Shown here: positions 50,837-64,000 of the stretch, piece after piece
Layout of the letters: every line of letters begins with the position of its first letter
Position numbering within the stretch: the stretch's first letter is position 1
Translations under genes and position numbers: made by a program
Notes under the pieces: model-generated
The model's input: only the letters and a program-made list of their open reading frames with translations
The model's database searches: none
Told to the model about the DNA's origin: nothing
NCBI RefSeq assembly: GCF_964204645.1
Contig: NC_134030.1
Span: 17,427,110 to 17,491,109 of the forward strand
Direction: 5' to 3'
Source: Tubulanus polymorphus
Taxonomy: Eukaryota; Nemertea; Palaeonemertea; Tubulaniformes; Tubulanidae
DNA length: 64,000 bases

Positions 50837-51690
50837 TGGAGCAAAACCGAAGAAACGCGTTTTATGGACCTTTTTGAAATTATATCGAGCAGAGGCTACT
50901 TTGTCCAACTTCTATTCTGTTTACACAACCTATAGAATGTTGTCCATTATCATGCAGAATGTCATTTGTTTTGATACACTCGGACTGTTGATCATGTTGT
51001 GATTATGTCATATAGCTAATTTACTCACTTTAAGATTGTTCATTCATAATTCCTTTAATGTTTAGTTGTTTTGCGGTTAAACAATTTTACCATATTGTGT
51101 TAAATGTTTGGTGGTTTACAGTGGCAAAAGATTAGTTCAGTGTATGTTCATCTGGGGTGTTGCATATAAAATTGTCAGATTGCAATTGGAATCTTCTTGA
51201 TTGGGCAGTGTCTGGACCCCTTGTTTTTCATACTATATACCTTTCATGAATGTATCTCTTTTGGATGAATACACTTACACAAAGACTTGAACCCATTTAT
51301 TATTGCGGAAATTATGACTGTAATTTTAAGTAGTTTATTCTGCTATTTTCTCTGTAATTCTGAAGAAGTTAAGAGATAATGGTTAATAATATTTTATAGA
51401 TTATCACAAGGGTTAAGTTGGACCACCTGTGTAATGTGTTTAAAATATATAATCAGAATTAATGTACTTTGTAATCTGGGGTCAGTTAATCAAAAGTTGG
51501 TTCAAAAGCTGGCAAACCAGTAGATAGTTGACACGGTAACAATTGAAAGTTCATTGTTACTACGGTATCTGTCTGCCATTTATCTTTCTCGAACATTTGA
51601 GTTACTGACTCCACTCTGACTTATGTGTTTGTCAAAGTTAAATAAATATAACTAGCTTCTGTATGCATACTCTGAACGGTAAGATTTTAA
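50837..51690. other. Flank after the possible last exon, with a remnant of the repeat-family tail
   Basis: 51152-51222 resembles the terminus of the dispersed repeat family (TGGGGTGTTGCATAT, then GTGTCTGGACCCCTTGTT), more diverged than copies A and C. AATAAA occurs at about 51641. No other gene is seen. Confidence 0.4.
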
Positions 51691-51800
51691 GACAAATGGT
51701 AATCGAAGGATCTCATATGCTCGCGAAATATGAGGTCATAGGTTGGAATTTTCAATGAGTATCGAACAAAGCACCATCACCAAGTTGCACCAGTCACACG
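51690..51800 (+). repeat. Possible tRNA-derived SINE remnant
   Basis: CTCATAT, nine bases, then ATATGAG forms a perfect seven-base stem-loop like an anticodon arm. It is followed by GTCATAGGTTGGAATTTT, a decayed box B. No clear box A is visible upstream. Confidence 0.25.
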
Positions 51801-52229
51801 ATCACATATTATGTTTGTAATTGAAAATATTTTTTCTAATTGTACTTGAAGACATGTACACTTAATTATATATAAATGAAAATAAACATGCTGTTTCCAC
51901 CATAACTCGTGATATAAATCTAATAGTTTTATCGATCAATAATTTTAAAATGAAGCATCAGGCAGTGTAGAAGGATTTCCTAAAGGATGTGTGCAGATCT
52001 ATCCCAAAGTTTATCCACTCCCTACCAATACTCAACTTGATAGCAGCGTAAAGCATGAGCATGTATAGCAAGGATTGACTGACTTCTGGCAACATACTAT
52101 GGACGTTACCGTACTTAAGGCCCCACTACCATGTGTTATTAAGGAGCTTATCCGAGACCCTCAATCTCCAGTATCCGACAAAGATTTCAAGCGAATGATG
52201 CAGGTGACATAAGCGAAACTACCAATATA

Positions 52230-53945
52230 TGTTTGAGAAGATTCCATCAGGCTGACGTTGGTTGGAGAAAATATGTATGAACTATATGAGTCGTCCTATC
52301 CTACCCATCTTAAATACCGGTACTCATACCAAATACGCTGGGGTAGAGTCATTCTAAACTATAAGCCATTTAATATGCCTTAAATTGGCTGACGATACGT
52401 GTTAGCCACAATTTAAAGTAAAATACAAGGAGTATATCTATGCTAGGAGTCATTTAATACTCATTTCAACAGTGCGAAGATAGATACAGTAATCCCCATT
52501 ATATTCTTAGTCAGTGTCGCGCATACTCTCGTGATATACCATATTTATCTGATATTGCGAGCTTGTGCCGGCCAGACATATTGCAAAGAGTCATACTCAT
52601 ACTACATATGAGTATGTACATTTCATTCTAGTAATCTCATTGGTCTTTCGTTGCCCGCCAAACACCATACTTTATCATTTTATCTATTATATTATATATA
52701 GTAATGTGTAGATAATAAAATCACTGTTTAAACCAAGCGGTCAGAGATTTACCAATTTCAGTCCTGGTCTGTGTGACTGGCACGAGGTGACTTTGGGTCA
52801 CCACCCTGTGTCTGGTCAAGCACACTATACTGTAACCAAGCAACAGCCGGCGCTCACCAAATCTTTCTGTAAATGTTTTTTAATCAGCTTGCGCGTAGTG
52901 ACAAAACGCAGTCATTTTATGCGGTCAATAAATATATCTATTATCGTATCGGCAAAATGCTACCCTAGACATACACGCGGCCAAGCTATGTACCCGTCCT
53001 GTGTTATATCATGATTGAGTTAAGTTGATTATTTTGCTATAAAATATGGTCCCATTTATTTGATTTGAAGATTTCACTTGATTTGGATGAATTTACTTTT
53101 TATGTTTCTTTTAAATCGAATTAATTAATTGGAAAAACATTTGAGTCCATTTTCCTAAGATATTTTGTGAACCCCTGTACTGCACGGGAGAAACTGGATA
53201 ACACATTGTCGGGTATTTCATGGATATTTTAACACCGGTCCTTCACCAACCAAAGCGCACAGACGACGTCAACCCGTGACAATGTTTCGCTGTTTGTCTC
53301 TTATAGTTTAGATATAGACACTTCAAATTGATATAGATACATTTCAAATAGACTGACGCGGGCTCGGGGAGATTTATATATAGTAGGTATACCAGTCACC
53401 CTGTGCGAAGATTCATTAAATCTACTCATCAATTGGCTCACCTTGGGCTAAAAAGGTGATACCTTGTTTTTCCGTTTGCTGAGCGTAAAGGTCGACCCCG
53501 CTAGTTTATACATCCATGGATGAACGTGGGTCAAGTTTGCCAATGATGAATATGGGAGAAATATATGTAGTAGATATACGACGAGTGATCCTGAGTCGTT
53601 TTATACGTTATATACTCAATCCAATTAGGTTTATGTTGGTTTTTGGGGAAAATATGTATAAGTAGGCCTGTTACATATACAACGAGTCATTCAATGTTAG
53701 GAGTCAGTGTAGTACGAGTTAAGTGTACTTATTTAGTGTACTCATACTAGATCACGAGTCATCCTATGTGATCAGTTATTTGATATACTCATCTTGAATA
53801 GGCTTTGAATAATAAGATACTCATTTCAAAATTGGCTGACGTTGGGGTAAAAATGTATGTATATACATATTAGTTATACAACGAGTCATTTGATTGTGAG
53901 AGTCATTTATTATATACTCATATCAAATTAACATACAGTCATACA
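52230..53945 (-). repeat. Diverged satellite monomers in inverted orientation
   Basis: Words such as ATACTCATTTCAAAATTGGC, GAGTCATTTATTATATACTC and CAACGAGTCAT are reverse complements of the satellite monomer's GAGATGAGTATAGAAACGAC region. They recur at 52240-52620 and 53370-53940. Between them (about 52700-53300) is non-repeat sequence without a recognisable gene. Confidence 0.5.
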
Positions 53946-56580
<2,635 letters not shown>

Positions 56581-56986
56581 ATTTCATTATGACAATTTTA
56601 GAACGACCGTATAAAAACATGAACAAACACAATATATGAATAAATGAAAGAGTTCAGTCTGAAAACTATCCAAATTAGCTCTTATCTTCTACACATTAAA
56701 TTAGGTGTTATTTTTATATTTCTGACGACCAAAATTTATTATTTCCCATCCTTATACATTGCTTCGACTATTAATTGATTCAATACAATTTTTATCCAAA
56801 ACTAATTTGCTTTGTATTGTATGCAACAATGACAGAATCAGAACCAGAAGGCATATCTGAATTTCTGATATAAAACACATTATATGCGGACATTTTTGTT
56901 ATCAGTTGTTTAGAAGTGTTTTTGAAAGATCTCTGGTGATATTGTTATCTTACGTGAAGGTGATGGAGAATAAGTAATAAAAACCA

Positions 56987-58090
56987 TTGAGTGATTTTCT
57001 CATTTCTTTGCTATGTCGACATTCGACGATGAACTACAGTACTACACAAGGTTTTCCTACTACGGTTGATCCGTGTGACACACCGTACAGATATGAAAAT
57101 GTGTTGGCTATCACGATTAAACTGGCTGGAAATCTACCAATCACAATCGTCGGTATTCTCCTCAATAGTTTTAGTATTGTCATTTTACATCGACAGTCAT
57201 CCAGTCATATTTCGCTTTACCTTCTGCGCTGTTTGGCCGTGGCTGATTTACTATTTCTTGTTTTCCGCGGAATTCAAGAACCTGTACGATTCATCGCCTC
57301 CGCTCTTACACAAGGAAGTCACATGTTTACGGTGCCAAGAAGTTTAAGCTGGGGTGTCCGGCCATGGTTTTACAAATTGTCTTGGATACCACGTTATTCT
57401 GCGCAGTTGACGAGGAATTGGTTGACTGTACTTGTTGTTTTAGAGCGCTGTATTTCCATCTCGCATCCATTCTTCGCTCGATCACATGTTACGAAGCCCC
57501 GAGTTCGAGTTGTCATCTTATGCATGTACATCGGATTCGCTATATTATTTTGTCCGTTTCCAATCGGTACTTCTATATCAGCTTGGTACTTCGATACGTG
57601 CAATAATGTCCTTATAGCATCTATAGGAGTGTCCAAAGACCCAATACGAAATAGTTTCTTCAGAGCTTTCCAATGGTTAGATCAATTCGTCGGTCCTTTG
57701 GCTAAACAAATCCTACCAGTTTTTTGTCTTGTAGCTTTCAACGCCTTTCTTATATGGAAGCTTAGAAAAATAAAAGCTACGAGGAAAGATCTAACTGATA
57801 AACAAACAACGTCAAGCCTTGATGTTAAAGCTACTAAAATGGCTGTAGCTATTGTAATACTTTTAATTATTTGCGAAGTGCCAACGTCATTTCGAACGTA
57901 TCATAAACTTCTAAGTAGCGTAATCGATATTCCACCACTCCCCGATTCAGCAGCACTTTACTTAACAAAATCGTTATTCGGGGATCTTTTACCAACTCTC
58001 AATTCATCGGTCAATTTCTTTATATATTATTTAGCAAACGACAATTTCAGGAAGACCGCAAAAAACTTAATACTGAGGAGGCGAACGTGA
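56987..58090 (+). CDS. Rhodopsin-family G-protein-coupled receptor, FMRFamide-receptor-like, single exon
   Basis: The 367-residue product has seven membrane segments (roughly 41-67, 76-95, 142-160, 172-192, 235-258, 281-302, 326-350). Family landmarks are Asn60 in TM1, LAVAD with Asp87 in TM2, Glu-Arg-Cys (153-155) for the DRY motif, Pro244 in TM5, CEVP (296-299) for CWxP and NFFIY (343-347) for NPxxY. The end of TM7, NSSVNFFIYYLANDNFRK, is typical of invertebrate FMRFamide- and related peptide-receptor-like proteins. Met15 (57029) is an alternative start and is followed by an NYST glycosylation site. AATAAA lies 37 bases after the stop. TM4 lacks the usual Trp, and no Cys is seen at the top of TM3, so the common disulphide may be missing. 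The ligand is unknown; a neuropeptide is an inference. No breaks are visible. Confidence 0.85.
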   Translation: MSDFLISLLCRHSTMNYSTTQGFPTTVDPCDTPYRYENVLAITIKLAGNLPITIVGILLNSFSIVILHRQSSSHISLYLLRCLAVADLLFLVFRGIQEPVRFIASALTQGSHMFTVPRSLSWGVRPWFYKLSWIPRYSAQLTRNWLTVLVVLERCISISHPFFARSHVTKPRVRVVILCMYIGFAILFCPFPIGTSISAWYFDTCNNVLIASIGVSKDPIRNSFFRAFQWLDQFVGPLAKQILPVFCLVAFNAFLIWKLRKIKATRKDLTDKQTTSSLDVKATKMAVAIVILLIICEVPTSFRTYHKLLSSVIDIPPLPDSAALYLTKSLFGDLLPTLNSSVNFFIYYLANDNFRKTAKNLILRRRT

Positions 58091-58648
58091 ACAACCGCGC
58101 ATTAATTTCGCACAATATGAGTTACAAATAAAACATCTTGAGTTGTGGTATGGAATCTTAAACGTTTTCGTTTCAGTTCCCTTCGTTTCAGAGTCTATGG
58201 TTGTAGTCAATCCATTTAGTCTGTAGATTTGCCAATTCAAAATATGCTGAGATCTCAATATGCGTACATTGTGTATGTATAATATGACGTAACGACGTTG
58301 GTAAAAGATTGAACATTGAAATTACAGGTTGCGGAGGGAACACTTCGTGATACACGTGAAAATACACCGGGAATCAACGACAAACGACAAACTCACCTCC
58401 GGGTGGTGACGAAGGTAGAATGATTTTTACTCACATATGAAACAGACATGAGTCAGTACTAAGAGAGATAGAGAGTTATTGAGCGCTATCCATACTGTCC
58501 ACGTGGATTCGTTTTACGTGCCGACAAAATTAATGAAAGTACGCAATGCCATTCATCAACTTCAATTATCAGAATCAACTTGCCTTAGATACATTTTTTA
58601 TCTTTCATATGCTGCTGCTACGTGTTGTTTATTACTATATATATTGTT

Positions 58649-58703
58649 ACGCACGCGCACGCGCACGCGCACGCTCACGCACACGCACACGCACACGCAC
58701 ACG

Positions 58704-58757
<54 letters not shown>
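58649..58757. repeat. (AC)n / (ACGC)n microsatellite
   Basis: ACGCGC and ACGCAC units grade into about 28 uninterrupted AC units. It lies about 560 bases downstream of the GPCR stop. Confidence 0.95.
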
Positions 58758-58758
<1 letters not shown>

Positions 58759-59023
58759 TCTATTCTATTTCAAGGACGATGACATTTTTATTACATGATA
58801 GGGGTAATTTCCTTTCTAAAAATCTATTTTCTTAAAAAAACATAACTTTTTCGATAAGCTAAACCTAAACAACGTCTTATTATAATTTCTTTATGACTTT
58901 AATTCATAACATTCTTCTCGAATACTCAACAATAACATATTGAAATCATTTTAAAAATTTCGAAAAATCTTGACCCATATTTTTTTACACTGACTTCTTG
59001 ATTTTGAAGGTACTTTTAAAAAA

Positions 59024-59850
59024 TTAGCGGGTTCGTTCGCTACCTGTTAAAAGCCTGTTATTAGCTATAACTAAATGACGCGCCTTTCCGGCTTCGGTAT
59101 TCATGTAAGGAGTTGAATCTTTGTCCTTTGTGGCTTTAATGTGACGAGCCTTATGTTTGCCTTTCCCGGCTTCCGTACTCATGTATGTATCCGCTTCTAT
59201 CTCAGGTCCCATATCCCTATAAGGAGTTGTATCTTAGCCCTTCCCGGCTTCCATATCTATATATGAAGTTGAATCTTTACCCTTTGCGGCTGCCATGTAC
59301 GGAGTTGTGTGTTCACTTACGGATCTGTAGTCACTTTCTGATCGCTGGTGTGCAGTTTGTCAGTCTCAGTAACAGAATCTATGTCATCATACGACTCGTC
59401 ATAGACGTCGAGTACCTGTAGTGACGTAACGGCCGCACGACCTTCACTAAAAGGTCGCCTGCGTCTGAAAAACTGATAATTCTGCGCTGATGAAATCGAT
59501 CGAGAATTAGAAAGAAATTCAGGCGCCGGAAAAATTTCACATTTCGCGAATAGATCAAGGAAAATGCCGCCAGATTTGAGATGGAATCAGCACAAGAAAG
59601 AAAGATGAATTTCATGAATGAAGACATCTATATGGCAAAACGTCACTGATTTATCAAATCATTTCACGTTTTAATATGACGTCATAGGGGGATTATCTTA
59701 GTTTATTGAGTACAAACCTGCAAATGACGATGACAATGATGATAACGATGATGAGGAGAACATCGATAACTCCACGGTCCAGTCAGGTGTGGATTGGTCA
59801 GGTCTGGACCGGTCATTGTCGTCAAGGACAGTCTGATCGATTTTGTTGGT
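59024..59850 (-). CDS. Tentative single-pass membrane protein, partial (TM exon and cytoplasmic tail)
   Basis: On the minus strand 59718-59785 encodes a hydrophobic helix (GVIDVLLIIVIIIVIVIC) and ends TGCAG|GTTTGT. The next exon, 59464-59321 (acceptor TTTTTCAG, donor GTAAGTG), joins in phase to give Arg-Arg-Arg-Arg directly after the helix, a stop-transfer signal. A Tyr/Asp-rich tail follows (VLDVYDESYDDIDSVTETDK). Further down, 59290-59030 has a repeated motif like KDSTPYMNTEAGK, about 17 residues per repeat, with one in-frame TAA near 59244. The helix frame is closed just upstream by TGA, so its exon must begin close to GTGGAG near 59774 or be frameshifted. The helix DNA is (TCATCG)-like simple sequence, so chance hydrophobicity is possible. 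No extracellular domain was found. Confidence 0.3.
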
Positions 59851-59985
59851 CTGAGAAATGAAAAAAACGAAAAGTCGAGGGATGTAGGTAGAATATGCTA
59901 TTTTTGATGACAATTCGCGGTCATAAACTAGAAACGAACAAATAGAATCAAACTGTAATCTGATTCTACACAAGCTGCAAATATC

Positions 59986-60703
59986 GATCGATTAATCATT
60001 CAGTTTATATTATAAAATTCAATTCGCTCTTATATCCCGAATCGAGGTTCCCAGTTAAGTGGGTTTAATTCGACTTTGTGTCTGGGATCCAGGGACTTTA
60101 TTCCACATGGATTTTCGATTAGATCTTAGTCAAATTTTGACCTTGTTTTTAGAGGCAACATTTTCAGCAGTAACCGGACGAACTCTAAAGAAATGATGAA
60201 ATGTACAATCAGAATGGATCAGCAGAACAGAAGAACAAAAATGAAAAAGCAGGTATCGAGGTCACATATTTTGCGATTGCCTTTACTCGTTACCTTTCTG
60301 CAGATTGTGGAAAATGACATGAATAATGATAGGTGGACGCCGCAGTTTTAAGTTCATGCAATTCATTGAGTTTGATTCTGAGTTAAGATTAGTTAAATAT
60401 CAGTTTGTTTTAATGTTTTTACACGGCAGTCAAAGTAAGTATACCATATGTAACTAAGTATACCAGAAAGTGAAACCGGGACCGGTATATTTGATTGGAA
60501 GCCAATGAAACAAAATAGATTTCACAAATCAAAAATGTTTCACAGAACAAACATCGATCACAAAGAAATGATTTTCATGTGATAGTCTAGTATCCCAAAC
60601 GACGGACAAACAACGTGTTTAATCAAAACGCACTGAAAAATAACATGATTATAGCGGTGAAAATGTCCCGTCAGTAAATATCATTTATCAGTGAATTTAA
60701 CTG
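59986..60703. other. No gene seen
   Basis: AT-rich sequence without domains or clear repeats. It may be intron of the tentative membrane-protein gene. Confidence 0.35.
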
Positions 60704-60975
60704 AATTGTTGGGGAGGGGTGAGGGGTGTGGGAGTGAGTGAGGGGTTAGGTGAGGGAATGAGTGAGTGAGAGAGTGAGGGAGGGGGTGAAGGAGTGAAAG
60801 GGGGGGGTGAGCAAGTGAGGGGGGAGTGGGTGAGGGATGAGTGAGTGAGTGTGCGGTGGGTGAGGTGAGAGAGTGAGAGGAGTGAGTGAGCGGTAGAACA
60901 AGTGAGTGAGTAAGTGAGTCAGGGGGAGGGAGTTAGTGGAGTGTGGTGCAGAAGTGAGGGGGAGTGGTTGAGATT
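60704..60975. repeat. GAGT/GGGT-rich imperfect simple repeat
   Basis: Strongly purine-rich plus strand made of GAGTGAGTGAG and GGGGTGAGG words over about 270 bases. The open frame on the opposite strand (Leu/Thr/Ser/His/Pro-rich) is a by-product of the repeat. Confidence 0.85.
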
Positions 60976-62185
60976 GGTGATAAATGTGGTCTAGTATACT
61001 GAATGATATTATGACCGGGATATCAAATATACATCTAATACAAATCAACAACTTATCAAGCGACCCTTAGAGGGCAATGTGTTCACACGAGATATTTTTA
61101 TAAATTTGTTGACACGGGATATCTTTTGTACAGAGATAAAGTGATATACAGACAAACAAATGATACGTGTGTATATGAAGGAGGAAGCTACAATGATAAT
61201 AATCCGATAAACGGAGTAATTGTTCACGTTGAATCAAAGGGCATTCTACAAGGGGATATTTTTATAGATTCAAGAATGCATTGAAAATGTATCAGAATTA
61301 ATTTAGTTTTTCAACAAGCTGCAATAAATGTAGGCTAAGTTCATTTGCGTCAAAACGTTTACAAAACGTTCACATTTAGCAAGTGATTGTTAGAAATCTA
61401 CAGGCTAAAAAAGAAGAACACAGACACCAGACATTAGACATTTTATCAGTCACTTTCAAAAACTGATCGTCCACACTTCACATGTGTTCAGTGCTTCACC
61501 TGAGACTTTTAATTGAAAATGAAACTACAAACAACAGATATAAGACATTTTATCAGGGCAGATCCAAGAGTTTTGAAAGGGGGATACATTTCTGACCTCT
61601 TCTCTTCTGTTGGAATATAACTGTAGGTGGGATTTTTAAAACGTGTTTTACAAGTATATTCAATCGTTTATCCTTGTGTTTTGATGTCGGGTTTTCCATC
61701 GGGCACAGGCTTCGAATAAATGACTGAAAACGAATGAGTGAATATGAAATATGCAGTCAAAGTTTGTCATAACGCTGCCATCCTTTATAATGCCGACTGT
61801 TCGCGAACATTTTTCAGAAAACAAATTTGCCCGATCAAATTCAATGGAAATGCCATTCTTTTTAACACCAAATTCGTTATAACGCCACCCCAATAGCGGC
61901 ACGATAAAGGTATTTAACTTTAACATAGCCAACACTGTTTCGAAACGGTACACGATCAAATATCGAATAGTGAGGTCTTGCAATCATTAGCTTTTTTCCA
62001 TCCCCTCATCCCCGCACAATCCCGCATTCCAAATTTTTTAGACTATATTTCCCATCACGTATCGTCCTCCACAGTCGTTTTTTTACAGTTTATATTCACT
62101 TAAATTAGCCACGTAATGAATTCAAACTGACGGCTTTAAATGGTCAAAGTTTTCTTGGGGAATCCCCACAAAACGCTCCCCTCCT
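60976..62185. other. No gene seen
   Basis: The longest open frame (61660-61983, minus) has no recognisable domain. CGTTATAACGCC near 61875 hints at transposon-derived sequence. Confidence 0.35.
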
Positions 62186-62470
62186 AGCTAGACCTATGTA
62201 CGGGAGTCTCAAACACCGACGGTGAAACGATCTGTGACGTCACGTATAATACCCCATGTACTAATTCTAATACGGTACTCGCCAACTGCCCACCACAAAG
62301 AGAGGCAGCATACGGGCCCGCAGCATCTTGGTAACAAGGCAAACACAAAAATTGATTTACATGACGGACCCTTAGAAAACCCCTATTTGTTGGTATAGCT
62401 AGACCTATGTACGGTCGACTCCAACACCGACCGGGAAGCGATCTGTGACGTCAGTGTAATACCTCAGATG
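62186..62470 (+). repeat. Direct duplication, ~75-base copies 210 bases apart
   Basis: AGCTAGACCTATGTACGG, then CACCGACGG or CACCGACCGG, then CGATCTGTGACGTCA and a TAATACC end occur at 62186-62262 and 62396-62470. Each copy contains a full TGACGTCA palindrome. The 130 bases between them are unrelated. Confidence 0.7.
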
Positions 62471-62805
62471 AATTCTCATCGACAGAAATCTATGAAATCG
62501 ACACAACAGAAAAGCTATCATTGGTTCGAGTGATTTACTTGAATTATGCGTCTTTTTTATGCGTCGCTTCGCAGTTTTAATAAAACTATGTAGATTATTA
62601 CGAATAAACGTGTGTTCATCATTGTGATACAGAGTACACAGTAAAGGATAATAATCAAGTCCCGCATTGGTGGTCGAGGAAGTAAAAGAGAAGATTTTGA
62701 AATTGAAATTTATTTTCATTGCAATATTACATTATTGGACGATATTACAAATATAAGTTAATGAAGAAAAATGTAACAGGATAATGGGGCTATACGGAAA
62801 GACTG

Positions 62806-62942
62806 AAACCCGGCGCACACGAGCGATTTTTACGTGCGATTTCAGTGCGACTGAGAAATCGCAGCAATTCGTCGCTCGTCTGCGGGTCATGCGACTGCGA
62901 CTGATTTCAGTTTTTATCGCAAGCGACCGATCGCACAATATC
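62806..62942. repeat. Self-complementary GCGATTT/AAATCGC segment
   Basis: GGCGCACACGAGCGATTTTT, then GTGCGATTTCAGTGCGACTG, AGAAATCGCAG and ATCGCAAGCGACCGATCGCA form alternating inverted words. The opening phrase resembles hAT-type transposon ends, but no second terminus is clear. Confidence 0.35.
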
Positions 62943-64000
62943 AAACAATTTAGCGTTTTTCAATGATTTGTTTAAGTCCTAATACCAAATCTTGAAAAAC
63001 GGCAATGTTCAATGCTCGCAGAGAAAATATAATCGAACATATATCCGAGAACCTATTGTTTATTGCCACCGGTGAGGGTGCTGATTAATTTCGAAGTTAG
63101 CAAAGGCAAATCTATAGTGACGTCACGAAGTTGGCCTTTCCTTTCGCTTATAGTTCTATGCCAAACAGACGAAAAACAAATTTGCTTATTTTGCAGATAC
63201 CACTACCTAAAAATAGATATTCAAGGCCTTTGGTAAGAATTCAGAAATCCAAATGACCCATTCCGATCAGGGCCAAGTTTTGGCAAGTGACACATCCTAA
63301 CAGTAGTCATTAGTCTATATTGGGCATGGAATGTGTAAATTGAGTAAAAATAACTCATCAAAGATTTAATTCAATTGATATTGAATAAGCCGGTTACTGA
63401 ATCAGGATCAAAATTTAATAGATATTTATTTCTAAAAGCCGCTAACATGTGTTTCCAAAACGACCATAAAAAAGATTACATTTTGTGTAATATCGTGTCA
63501 ACACACGTCAAACGAAGATTGAACTCTGTTCGAGTGTATCCTCACTGGTAACGAGGTAAGTGAAGCTATAGACGACAAGCTCAAATATTTCATCGCATAG
63601 TTACGTGTAGATGTAACTTCGTAGAGAAGCAACTCAGTAAATCTGATTGAATCATCTATTTCAGAATGTTTACTAAAAAGGCCTTCCCAAATAAAAATGG
63701 AATTTCGTTTTAGTTCCCTTTTTAGTCCTAATTCCTGCAATATAAACACAGAATACACTTCTCCATAGCCAAAAACAACTGAATCGCGTCGACTATAGAG
63801 TGAAAATGTCATTTATCAGTTCACATAAAACAGAATCTTACATACAAAATCAAGAGCTTTGAGTCCTGAGACTCAATCAATCGGGTTACATGACTCCAGT
63901 TATTTGTATCGGGTCTTAAAACATGCATTTTAGGAATATTGCTATGATAAGAAATTAGAATCGAGTCTTGAGACTGATTTTTGTATCTACTTTTCTAAAT
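62943..64000. other. No gene seen to the window end
   Basis: Short frames only. The minus-strand frame at 63498-63812 shows no recognisable domain. Confidence 0.35.

Noticed and set aside
60746-61051. Minus-strand Leu/Thr/Pro/His-rich open frame
   Set aside because: It is the complement of the GAGT simple repeat and shows no coding signature.
61660-61983. Minus-strand 107-residue frame, possibly Tigger-related because of CGTTATAACG words
   Set aside because: No transposase motif and no paired inverted ends could be found.

Overview
This is an AT-rich stretch of animal nuclear DNA. Introns with GT-AG and GC-AG borders, an animal-type lipoxygenase, a rhodopsin-family receptor, a HARBI1-type transposase and remnants of BEL/Pao and LINE elements point to an invertebrate, probably marine. 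I cannot name the species or phylum. The palindrome TAGGCCTA recurs often. Genes are few, and most of the window is repeats.

Layout. 1-13.2 kb is a transposon graveyard between two inverted ~1-kb LTR-like repeats. It holds a tRNA-derived SINE-like piece, a GC-rich orphan exon-like island, and a Harbinger DNA transposon whose two genes (SANT/Myb-like partner and HARBI1-like transposase) are both broken. It also holds two copies of a ~1.0-1.3 kb repeat family that carries CTCF-like motifs, a LINE 3' end and a hammerhead-like motif. 13.7-16.3 kb has a TTCGTTCGAA-rich repeat, a MITE-like palindrome and a decayed PHD-like finger. A 100-N gap lies at 17001-17100. 17.67-20.39 kb carries the last three exons of a lipoxygenase gene, with two active-site iron ligands and the C-terminal Ile kept. 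22.4-24.9 kb has a BEL/Pao integrase C-terminal fragment and a third LTR-like copy split by a 1.6-kb insertion. 25.9-26.5 kb is a GTCGAC-centred repeat array.

26.6-51.2 kb is dominated by a ~22-kb satellite of ~84-91-bp monomers with higher-order periods (712 bp, ~326 bp, ~3.3 kb). Four decayed copies of a small exon (~100 bp) are embedded in it. The presumed intact parent exon is at 27519-27616 and a possible last exon is at 50826. The same satellite returns in inverted, more diverged form at 52.2-53.9 kb.

54-64 kb contains a 159-bp AT microsatellite, an intronless GPCR gene (56987-58090, the only complete protein-coding gene I can defend) and a CA/CG microsatellite. It also has a tentative minus-strand single-pass membrane protein, a GAGT-rich tract, a short direct duplication and four TGACGTCA palindromes.

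No pathway links the genes. The lipoxygenase would make oxylipins and the GPCR would sense an extracellular ligand, probably a peptide.
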